Assembly (NCBI GenBank): GCA_030386875.1
Contig: CM059566.1
Location: 41,328,068 to 41,392,067 of the forward strand
Length of the DNA stretch: 64,000 bases
Source of the DNA: Morinoia aosen
Lineage: Eukaryota > Arthropoda > Malacostraca > Amphipoda > Talitridae
Reading direction: 5' to 3'
The position numbers were made by a program, and so were the translations under genes. Positions 25,101 to 37,100 of the stretch are shown here, one piece after another. The notes beneath the pieces are model-generated. The model saw nothing but the letters and a program-made list of their open reading frames with translations. It had not been told where the DNA came from and made no database searches. Each line of letters starts with the position of its first letter. Within the stretch, counting starts at the first letter, position 1.

Positions 25101-28100
25101 AAAATAGTAAATATCCAATCTGGCTTCCGGAAGAACCGAAGTACCACCGACCATTTGGTGACGCTGTCATCACACATCGCTTCGAGTATTACTTCAAAGA
25201 ATCACCTTGTTGCCGTCTTCTTTGACCTACAGAAAGCATATGACACCGCATGGACATACGGAATCCTACTGAAACTTCAGAAATATGGTATACATGGGCA
25301 CCTTCTTGCTTTCCTACACAATTTCATGAATAATAGAAAAATTAGAGTCCGTCTCCAGAATGTCCACTCGTCAACCAAGAGCCTCCGAGGAGGAGTCCCT
25401 CAGGGAAGTATCCTCAGCTGCGTGTGTTTCCTTGTTGCCATAAATGATATCGCTGATGAAATTCCGCAGAGTGTCCATCGGCTTCTATACGTAGATGACT
25501 TCGTCATCTATGTGTCGGGCAAAAAACCGGAGTTCCTAAAACGACAATTGCAGATCGCTATTAACCACCTCACGCAATGGACAGCAACCACTGGATTTCA
25601 ATTCTCCCCATCCAAAACAGTGACTATGCATTTCTGCCGTACTCGTGGCTGTCTGAAAGCCTCCCCCGAACTTCATCTAAACAATGCAGTGCTACCACAT
25701 GTTGAACAATTCAAGTATCTGGGATTAATCTTCGACTCGAGCCTTACCTGGCGGCCTCACATCCAATCCCTCAAACGATCATGTTCACAACACATAAACT
25801 TAATGAAAGTCATATCCCATACCCAGTATGGAGCAGATCGGCAAACCTTGCTCCGTCTTTATATGGGTCTACTAAAGCCAAAATTGGACTATGGCTCAGA
25901 AGCTTATAGCTCTGCATGTGCTACCCTAATGAAATCATTGCACACTGTGCAGAATTCTGCCCTTCGGGTAGCTACTGGTGCGTTCAAAAGTTCACCTATC
26001 TTATCTCTCCATGCAGAAACCGGAATAAAACCTTTAGCGTATTACCTGGAAATAAAGATCGTAAACTATTACCTTAGACTGCTCTCTGATCCTGCTCAAC
26101 AAATTCTCTCAAAAATTCGCTGTGCTTCGGGACGCCTGCATGCAAACGAAAGAAGCCCCAAACCATTTTATCTTCGCCTGCAAACGATACTAAGAAACTA
26201 TGACATCTCACTGGAGTGCGTGGCTCCGGAAAGCGTCTCCCCCATTGCGCCGTGGGTCTCTCCCCCGATAGCTGTGTGCAGTGAACTGGCTGACCTGCAT
26301 AAACGACTGCTTGGTGCAGCCCCATCCAGAGCCCTATTCCTCGATCACTTCGTACGTCACTCTGAAACAGCTGTCTTCTTTACCGATGGATCTAAAACTG
26401 AACATGGCACAGCATATGCAGCCGTCCATGGGTTAAACATACTAGCGGTCAAACTCCCTTCAGTGGCTTCGGTGTTCACAGCTGAGTTGTGTGCAATACT
26501 GTCCGCGGTGCGCGCATCTCGAGCGGTGGATACGAGTATGATCACAATCGTCTCAGACTGTCGTAGCGCCCTACAAAGTATGATAAAACCCTGCAACACC
26601 CATCCTATAATAACGCAGATCCTAACGCTGATGACTGAGATCGGAAAACATTATACATTGTGCTGGGTGCCTAGCCATGTGGGTGTGGCGGGAAACGAGA
26701 GAGCTGACGAGGCTGCACAGTCTGCCACCCAACGAGAGCGCCAGATACGCAAAGGAATGCCTCGCGGAGACTTCGCATGTGCCTTTAAAAGACTCGTCCA
26801 TCAAAATTGGAATCATGACTGGCGTGAAGTGACTGAGAACAAACTCCGAGAAATTAAGGACACGACGCAACCCCTCCGAACAAGCTGCTGGACCAACCGG
26901 GAGTGGGAGATAAAGCTGTGTCGCCTCCGTATTGGACATACACTTCTAACGCATGAGTATTTGATGAACGGGACTGCGCCGCCGCAATGTCTCCAGTGTC
27001 AAGTTACTGTGAGTGTAAAACACATTCTCACCGAGTGCCAACGATATGCTGCACTAAGACGCCGTTACTTCGGTCAGAGCGAGGTGGTGATGAGCGAGTT
27101 GCTGGGAGACTCGGGCCCGGTTGAATTGGGGGGAGGCCTCTATAGGTTTCTCCAAGAAGCTGACTTATTCTATGTAATCTAATTTCCCATGAGTTCTAAA
27201 TTATAAAGACAGGCAAATTGATAGTGATGCCATTTATAATTTTAGTTTGAATTGTGCTTGAAATGTAATATGTTACTGCGACTCACTGTGCGGATCACTT
27301 GTTAGTGGTAACGGTGGTTAAACAATTACAATAATAATAATAATAATATATTTTAAGTGAATAGTAAGCTATGAAGCCAATCATATGTTAGCAGTAACAC
27401 ATGCAAATACATAAAACATTTATCATGTTTTTGTTAATGGAATATGTTGGTATGTGTTACTGCTATCATATGATTAGTTTCGTAGGTCACTATTTTGCCT
27501 GAATGCCTAAAAATGGATTTCTATTCATGTCCGAATACTTATTTCACCTCACTCTAAGGAACTTGAACAGAACCGCCTCTCACACCATGCACATACAAAG
27601 TGACCGTTGCTGCCGCAGGTGCGTGTGGTGATCTTCGGTCACCTGGACGTGATCCGCTTGCGCTACCTCACCGTCGCCTGGGAGTTCCGACAGCGCGCTG
27701 CTATTGGGTCAGTGGTGGTTGGTTAGTTACGGTGTTGCCTTGTTATTTTATTTTGCTCCGTTTGTGTGACGTTAGATCACAATAATTAGTGTTGCTTCAG
27801 TTTTTGGTGTGGCCGCTGTATTTTATCTTGCTTTGTTTGCGTTGGTTTACATTCATTGGTGTTTAGTTTTAGTAGGGGGGGGGGCTTTAGTTTTAGTAGG
27901 GGGCACAAAAGCAGTGATTCAGTTTTTGATTAGCATTTGTGTCATTTTCTTGAAAACTCAGAAAATACTTCATCGTGATCTTTTTATTACATTTTTTTCA
28001 TTTTATAGGGAACGAAGTGGTACTACTTTAATTGGAGTGTTGTGTTTGATGATTTATAGAAAATTAAGTCAAGAGTGGCATAAAAAGATTGCTTGGATTT

Positions 28101-31100
28101 GACCGTTCGTTTTGCGCCATCATGGCCGTCTTAGTTAGGGAGGCTTAAACTAACTTGTTATCTAATTTTTATGCTCTCAAAACTCTGCACTGTAGGCTGT
28201 TCTGTTGCATAACTGAACTTAACACATTCATTCTTAACACACTACGACCCACCCACCGGTGGGTCGTAGTTAGGTGTTTCCTGCTGCAAAACGACCCATC
28301 GATGGGTCGTTTTGAAAAATTCTAACAACCTTTCTAAATTAATGGTATTTAACAGGCCCAGTGAATGTTTGATATTTACAAATTTGCTTATCACTTTTGA
28401 CTTTAAATTTAAGTTGAATATTGAACTTCAGTTTAACCCATCGCAACTAACGTGTTAAGAATTGCATTAATAAACTCCGGCAGCAAGGAATTTTATTTAC
28501 TGCACAAATGGTTGTAGGGTGGCACAAAAAGAACAGTCGAATCTATGTGTTCTTTTTGCGCCACCCTGTATTAAAGCAGTGTTGTAATTGATCTCATATC
28601 TGCTAACAATGCTTGTGGATGGATACTTCTTGTGTTGCCCTATTTCATGGAAAGTTTAGATAAGAATTGGTGGCTTTGTGTCTTTCTGGTAAATTAATTT
28701 AATTCGAGTATCTTTGAATCTCTCTGATCTATGAAAACCCCTTTTTTCCATGCCCTGATGTCAGCATATTTGAACTGGAATGGTGGACGAGTAAATTGAC
28801 GTTAAAAATAAGCTTTTAGATGCCATGAATTCATGAATTAAATGAGATCTTGTCGCAGGAAAATTAATGCCACTTCATTAAAGATTGTATTTTAATTGAA
28901 AATAAAGAGCAAGCAATTTCCACATGAACCTGATGTACCTTTATGTTGGGTTCCCGAAAGCTGTTTGAATTTTAATGCACGCATTTTTGTAGCAAAATAT
29001 TAACATGTTAGCTAATTCGGTGTGTGTTCAGATACAGCCAACAGCTTTGATTTTCAGCAATTTTTTGTGTTTCTCTTCAAGTTATTTAACACGTTGACTG
29101 CAATGTGTTAAACTGAAGTTCAGTATTCAACTCAAATTTAAAGCTAAAAGTTATTAGCAATTTTTGAATGTCAAACATTAACGGAGTCCACTAAATCCCA
29201 TCAATTTTTAAAAGATTTTAAAGAAATTTCAAACTCCCATCAATGGGGGTCATTCAGCAGCAGGTAGAGCTTAAGCACGACCTGTCGATGATGAGTCGTA
29301 TCGCAAGCAACTTGTTAACACGTTCACTGCATTTCTGCTAGTATAAATGGTTGGTTTGGTTAGGTTGTTAATAGCGAAATAGGAAAATTGACTTTAATGC
29401 TGGAATACATTTTCGTCTTTCGTAAGAAATGTGGAAAATACAATTCTACAACACATTTCACCTCGTACGATAAGTTTATTTCTTAAAGCAATCCTGAAAT
29501 GTTGTTCATTTATACGGATGCGTGAATGAGCAATTTACAGATTGGTACAAGTGTGTACCACTTGGTAAATTTATGGCTTACTTACCAGTAACAATGGCCA
29601 CCTTTTCACTGATTTTACTACCTTTGTTTAATTAAATTAGACTATGGCGTGCAAGTTAAACTCTTATCTTGCAATTACGTAGTTTCAGCTCGTCATCAAT
29701 GGGAATTAGCACTCCCAGGGGGGAAATGTGAGGGCCCAAGCTGAGAGTTGGGTAGGCCTTCTTTTTGTTGAAATAAAATGTTTTTGTTATGTTAAGAACT
29801 ACCTTTTCTCGGCTCACTGTTGTCCTGTTTCTCAGAACCTACTACTTTCTTCTTCAGCTGTGATCTTTTCAACTTGCTGTTTCTATGCCCTTTCTGCATA
29901 GATTCCACGTTCCCTTAACTACAGACTAAATGGTGCCTTACTCCTTCTTCTTTGTGGCAGATAGGATAAGAGAATCACCTTTGTGGCAGAAAGGAAGGCT
30001 TAAATTAACTAATAATCTATAATCTTTCCAGCACGTTAAAGAGGATAAAAATGTAATCAAGCTGTGAAGATGGCTTTTTAATTCTGGTTCTTCTAAAAAC
30101 AAAAACAATCGTAGCAACCGTGCAAACGTGGTCAACGTGTTGAAGGGCACTAACTTGTGCAGGTACATCCAGATGGGCCTGCGCAGCACGGAAGCGACAG
30201 TGTCACGGTATTCCGTTTCAGCGAAGGTGGACACTCTGTTGGTGTTCCGAGAGGACGCATCTACCCCCGCTGCGTCTGTTGCTATGGCAGACTTGCCTTA
30301 CGCCACCATGCACGACATCATACTCTCCCACCAGTACCTCATGCTGCCGAGGCTGTCTTCGCAGGTGAGGCATGTTCCTTGGGAGTGTAGCGTGTGCAGT
30401 GCTTTTAGCTGGAAAAAAATCTATTTATTTTTTGGATTTTTTTTTTAGTTCAACCTGTAGTGATGTACCGATACCATTTTTTTGGCCGATACCGATACCG
30501 ATACCCATTTTTTGGCCGATACCGATACCGATACTCCGATACTTGAAAATACCGATACTTTGACCGATACTACTACCGATACCGATACTTTTACAATCAT
30601 CTAACCTAATAATACCCGTTGTATGTTAGTTTATGCGTTAGTTCGGTGTCCGCTTCTTAAGAAACATAGGATGTCTGAGTTTGCGGTATCACGGAGACCG
30701 AATTCCTCAGTGTGACTTTGAAAGATCGTCTGTACATGCAATGATATGTTTGAAATTTTAGCAGGATAGGTTAGTAGTATTGGATAGGTTGTTGTAATCG
30801 CCGTAATTTGCGCATTTTCCGAACCATGTCTCTTTTGTGCAGTATTCAGGCTATATTGAATAATTAAAAGACATTAAATTAAATATAGTAATTTGGTGAA
30901 TAGCTGTGCCCGAAGTAATCATTTTTGAGTAATGGTGATTTGTCACCGGAGGGGAACTCCGAGTAAAGAGAGCTTTGTGTGTTCTTGTGCATATGTGCTC
31001 GGCATAAACATTTTAAACCTACCCGACTTTCCGTTCTACGTAATGGCAACAGTGGACAACGCATTATTGGTGTAGGGCCTACAAGAACCGCAGTTGCTAC

Positions 31101-34100
31101 CATGTAATGACGATCGCTAGGCCTTCGCGTCGTGAGCGTGCTTTGCGGCGGTGCGAGTCGCGACATAAAATTAGGATAGCATAGGTTAGATAATGTTGAC
31201 GGAATTTTTCCATGGGTCCATCTAGCTTAACGATGACATTGTCCTCGGCATTTCCATAGGTCATGCTGCTACCTAATAATACCCTTGCTCTTGGTATATT
31301 TGTTTGGTGTCCGTTTCTTCCATTTCTCTGTCACTCACGCTCATAAGGATAGTTATAATGACCGTATCTGTGATACGAGTTTCAACGGTGCGCAAGTACA
31401 AAAATATTTTTCATCACGGGTACTGTTAAGGATGGATATACTGTATTTGTTTAACATCTACACCTTGAAAATTCGTTCATGAAAAGTATTGAATTCCGTT
31501 TTTGGCGGGCCGTCCACACGTATTAAATAAAACCATTATAACTCCTACATGGGAGTTATAATAAAATTATTTGCTAATATATCTAATAATACAAAAATAT
31601 CGACAAAAAAGTTTCCGATTGTGAAAAATAAAATGCTCTTGCTATGTTAACTATATTGTTGAGAAAAACAACGAAATGAAATCCATTCAATAGATATGTG
31701 TTTCTAGTCGTATTGCAACGTAATGTAGACTAGCTATAATAGCAACTGGCTCCAAAAGTGGACTAAAACAATAGTTTCTCCAAAAAAGGATTGTCATTTT
31801 CGTGTTATTCACACCAAGTACGAGTATATACTTTGGCGAAAGAAAATAGTAAAATTCGACAATCCCCGAAACCGAAAATATCCGCAAACAAGCAACCATC
31901 TATAAGGTGAGGAATTTCAAAACGACAATTTCAAGGAACTTGATCATATTTATTAGGAATACGTTTCGGAGTCCAGATCCATCATCAGTTCGTAAATTTA
32001 CAAATCATTATGTCTGCAATAAAAGATAGAGCAAAATGTTGGATACAGTCAGTAAAGGAAATCAGGAAAATAAAAATAAAATTAAAACATGTCCCAGAAA
32101 AACTAAAATTGACATGATTAATATTTAGTTACAATTTGTAATGGGTAGGAACTATTACAATTGTTGTGGGCCGGTTTTCGTTTAAAACATGTAGCGACTC
32201 TAAAATTCTGAGGTCACATGCAGTTGAAGCCGAATCTAAAATTTTGTTGCATTTTACTGCGTCATTACGTACTGCGGAGTGTGAGGAGTGAGCTAATAAG
32301 TTCCCCGTGCGGAAGCTTCGACCCCAATGTTCGACCATTCTGTTATAAAAATTTCGTGACGTCATGCCGACGTACGATGATGTGCACGGCACGCAACTGT
32401 ATAACTGTTAAAAATAAATCAGAGATCGAGATTCGCATCTCCATCGGAAGCGTATCCTTGTACCGGAAAATTGAAGCAACCTTAAAATTATACAATTCCG
32501 GTACAAGGATACGCTTTTGATGGAGAAAGAGCCTTTCTGGTTTATTATTACAGTGGTGTGCAGTGCACATCATCGTACGTCGGCATGACGGCACAAAATT
32601 TTTATATCAGAATGGCTGAACATCGGGGTTGAAGCTTCCGCACGGGGAATCAATTCGCACAATTCGTACGTAATCACGCAGTAAAATGCAACGAACCGAT
32701 ATCCTCTGCGGACTTCAAAATCTTAGATTCGGCTTCAACTGCATGTGGCCTCAGAATTTCAGAGTCACTACATATTTTTAAACGGAAACTGGCCCTCAAC
32801 AATTCTGACAGTTCCTACCCATCGTAAATTGGAAGTAGATCATGTCGATTTTATTTTCTCTGGGACATGTTTTGATTTTTTTTTTGTTTTCGTGATTTTC
32901 TTTAACGACTGTATCCAACATTTTCTTTTTTCTTTTATTATAGTCATGAATTTCAATTTTACGAACTGATGATGGAGCTGGACTCCGAAACGTATTCCTA
33001 GCAAATATGATTAAGTTCCTTGGAATTTTCCTCGTTTTTAAATTCATCAAGTTGCGATGAAAGCAATCAACTGACCTGTTCAGATGTATTCAACTATAAG
33101 ATTAATCGTGAATTGTACAAACATCTTAACATAGAAGAAAAATGCAAGATTCGTAATGAGCGGTGATATGCATGCTAAGTTAAAATAAATTATTAGCTTC
33201 GTAATATTTGGCGATTTACAAGCTAAATTAAAATAGAATTATCGGCAATTCTTATGTTAAATTCACAAAAACTTTCAAATGCAACTTTATTAAATTGGTT
33301 TGGTTTTTGTTAGCCTGTCACATACTTTAAGAAATGGGCATTAGGTCAAACTATAAAGGTTTAGTCGTAAAAGTATAATAATTTTATGTCGCTACAGGGT
33401 TTAACTTTTCATGCTACATAGCTTTCAGTTATGACCATGACTCATCGGGAATTCAAAGAAGTGAATTCAGTAAGCGGGCCTGATTAAACGCAATAATTCA
33501 ACAGTTAGCTACCTAATTTAGTAGGTATGAATAGGCTCTTTATTTGATTACAAGTACGCACAGCCCGTCAAAAATTACGGGATTCACTAACTTTCTTGAA
33601 CAAATTTTCCAAATGTGGGGCCCAACGAATGTGTTCATCCTAACAGCGCTCGTGACGAAAAATATTCTTGTACTCACGCACTGGTGAAACTCGTATCACA
33701 GATACGGTCACTATAACTCTCCTCATGAGCGTGACAAAGAAAATGGAAGAAGCGGACTCCAAATAAACCAAGGGTATTATTAGATAGTAGCAGGATCCGT
33801 GGAGATTCCATGGACAATGTCATCGTTAAGCGGACCCGAGAAAAAATTCTGTCAGTATTACCTAACCTGTGCTAACCTAGCCTATCCTAATCTACGCTAA
33901 CCTATCCTATCCTAACAAAACCTATCCTGATAAAATGGTCAAATATTAAATGCATGGAAACGCCATCTTTAAATGTTACACTGAGGAATTCGGTATCCAT
34001 GATACCGCAAACTCACACAACGCGGACACCAAATAAATATATAAATAAACACACAACGGGTATTATTAGGTTAAAAACATTTACTTTCATGATTTATGAC

Positions 34101-37100
34101 CTTCATTTGAATGATAAAATACGTATTTTTGGAAAGTATCGGTAAAGTATCGGCCGGATTTTGCCGATACCGATACCGATACCACTAAAAATGGCCGATA
34201 CTGCCGATACCGATACCGATACATCGGTACATCACTAAGTTCAAGTTTGTTATTCAATCAAGTTATTTTAAGTCCAAGAGGATACAACTATTGTATCTAT
34301 GGAAATTGACGCTCCGAGGGGGAATAAGTGAGGTCCCGAGCTAAAGGTTGGGTAGGCTTTCCTTTTCTTTGAATTAATTTTTTTTTATTTTGTTACGGTT
34401 ATCTTTTTTCGGTTCACTGCTATCCTGTTCTCCAGCACCTATGACTTTCTACTTAAACTTTTATCTTGTTTTTCAAATTTCTTTCTTAACTTGCTGTTTC
34501 TATGCAACTTGTGCATAGATTCTGCATTCCCTAAACCCCTTACTAAATGGTGCCTTCTTTCTTCCTCTCTTTGGAACCCCTATGTTGCAGGTAAGGAAGC
34601 TTAAAACATCTAATCTAATAAAGGTATTTTCTTTAGAACCAACCATCACAATGATATTGCGTGTATTATCACTCATAATGCAAATTAGTGGGATACGTTT
34701 TCATCTAGAGAGTTTAAGAACTTCATAAATTATATCTAATCTTCTCTAGTTATGACAGTGGTTCTTGTAGGGTTCAGCATATATAACTAAACCAATTATC
34801 TCCGATCCTAATATAACATATTCTATTTTAACTCAACTATGATTCTTTTCCATTTAACGACATTCATCCTACATAGCTATGATACCGCTTGAAGCTCAAA
34901 TTGACACCTTATTATTGATTGATCATATAGTGAAAAAATAACCTACTGTACTAAGTAACGACGCCATCACTAGTGTGGATTCTAGTCCTACACTTGCTGC
35001 CCAAATTGTCTTCTCAAATGTGTCGTGCAGAGTGGGTGACTTACGCAAAACGGTTTCAAGTATATGTACATGTCAGCATAAATAAATAACAACATGTTTG
35101 TATTTATTGCAGCCCATTCTCCTGTCTTGGGTACATACCCAGCTATTGTAGAGTACAAACACTCTTTTCAAAAGTAACTCGCGTTGCCTAAGCGATCGTC
35201 TCTGATGTGTTTTTTAAGGTGTTGATGTTGTACTAAGCAATATCTGTTACACCAGCGCCTCACACAACCGTTGGATCAAACTGTGTCACTGTTTCCTTGT
35301 CTTCACACACACGCAGTGTCGTGTTCGAGAGCCCTGCATTCCCATAGTACGGCATTGGTGTAAGGCATTTCTTCTTGCCATTACGACACCTGATACAGGC
35401 CCAGGTGTTGAGCCTGATACATGTCAGGTGATACAGGGATCGAAACCGACTCATTCTTGCATGTTAACCCGCACGCATTTGGTGTTCGGGGCCTGTACGA
35501 TATGCCCTCATAGCATGGTAGCGGCATGAGGTATTTCCTCTTGCCACTGCAGCACCTGATACAGGCTTCAGTTGATCAAAACTGACTCATTCTCGTATGT
35601 TAATCCACAGTATTTGAGGGCCTGTGCCCTGTATTATGTAGTACAATGCTGGTATGAGTTATTTCCTCTTACCACTGCCTGATACATGTCAGGTGATACA
35701 GGGATCAAAACTGACTCATTCTCGTATGTTAACACGCTCGCAGTCGGTGTTCGAGGGCCTGTGCCCGGTCTCGTCATCGCGCTCGCGACGCCACTTCTGC
35801 GCGGTGCTGTTCACGGAAAATACGCCTCGCGACGACGAGGCGCGCGCAGCTCTGCGCCAGTACGCCCTGGAACGACAGCCGTCACACACCGTCCGGGATG
35901 CCTCTCGCCGCTCCGACCCGCACGGGGACTCCCGCTACAGGCACTTGGTTAACTACGCTTACATCTTCCAAGAGAAGCAGGCCCACTTTGTCAATGCCCT
36001 TGTAGGAGGTCAGTGTTCCGGTTGTGATGCGTGCTTATTGTTTGAAAGGCTTGAATGGACCTATTGGTTGTTGCGGGAATTGCATTTTGTTACCTTGAGA
36101 GCCTTCATGTCTGAGTGTTATTTTTTGTTTAACGTTCATTCATCTGTGGGCCATCTAATTGAAAATCACATTCCTCTTTACTTCATCTCATTTGTGGTTC
36201 ACATGACATTCCTCCTTGCTTCATCTCATTTGTGGTTCACATGACATTCCTCCTTGCTTCATCTCATTTGTGGTTCACATGACATTCCTCCTTGCTGCAT
36301 CTCATTTGTGGTTCACATGACATTCCTCCTTGCTGCATCTCATTTGTGGTTCACATGACATTCCTCCTTGCTTCATCTCATTTGTGGTTCACATGACATT
36401 CCTCCTTGCTTCATCTCATTTGTGGTTCACATGACATTCCTCCTTGCTTCATCTCATTTGTGGTTCACATGACATTCCTCCTTGCTGCATCTCATTTGTG
36501 GTTCACATGACATTCCTCCTTGCTTCATATCATTTGTGGTTCACATGACATTCCTCCTTGCTTCATATCATTTGTGGTTCACATGACATTCCTCCTTGCT
36601 TCATCTCATTTGTGGTTCACATGACATTCCTCCTTGCTTCATATCATTTGTGGTTCACATGACATTCCTCCTTGCTGCATCTCATTTGTGGTGCATATCA
36701 CATTCCTCGTTGCTTCATCTCATTTGTGGTTCACATCACATTCCTCTCTACTTCACCACATTTGTGGTTCACATCACATTCCTGTTTACTTCACCACATT
36801 TGTGGTTCACTTCTCATTACTCACTGCTTCACCACATTTGTGGTTCACATCACATTCCTGTTTACTTCACCACATTTGTGGTTCACGTCACATTACTCAC
36901 TGCTTCACCACATTTGTGGTTCACGTTACATTACTCACTGCTTCACCACATTTGTGGTTCACGTTACATTACTCACTGCTTCACCACATTTGTGGTTCAC
37001 GTTACATTACTCACTGCTTCACCACATTTGTGGTTCACGTTACATTACTCACTGCTTCACCACATTTGTGGTTCACGTCACATTCCTGACTGGTTCACCA

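Larger units (their letters stand above)
21225..27346 (+). mobile_element. Full-length I-clade non-LTR retrotransposon
   Basis: About 6.12 kb: a 5' UTR of about 410 bp, ORF1 (21636-23444), ORF2 (23475-27182), a short 3' UTR and a terminal (TAA)n run (about 27329-27346), flanked by a 13-bp duplication. An RNase H domain after the reverse transcriptase plus a TAA-repeat tail are hallmarks of the I clade. Both ORFs are free of stops and all catalytic residues I can check are present, so the insertion looks young and possibly competent. It sits in intron 6 in sense orientation. Confidence 0.93.
30459..34236. mobile_element. 3.8-kb composite palindromic element with CCGATA iterons
   Basis: The left end AGTGATGTACCGATACC and the right end, read inverted, AGTGATGTACCGATGTATC. 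Both ends carry runs of CCGATA hexamers (about 30465-30600 and 34140-34225). The outer arms (about 30459-31520 and 33570-34236) are inverted copies, sharing for example GAGTTTGCGGTATCA, AACGATGACATTGTCC and GACCGTATCTGTGATACGAG. An inverted pair of Penelope-like fragments lies at the centre. AGTTCAA occurs just outside each end, a possible target duplication. No transposase frame survives. The terminal sequence is hAT-like, which is only a suggestion. Confidence 0.75.

Noticed and set aside
33845-33935. CCTAA-like repeats suggesting telomeric sequence
   Set aside because: The repeats are irregular (AACCTATCCTA mixtures), lie inside an arm of the composite palindrome, and are not a true TTAGG array.
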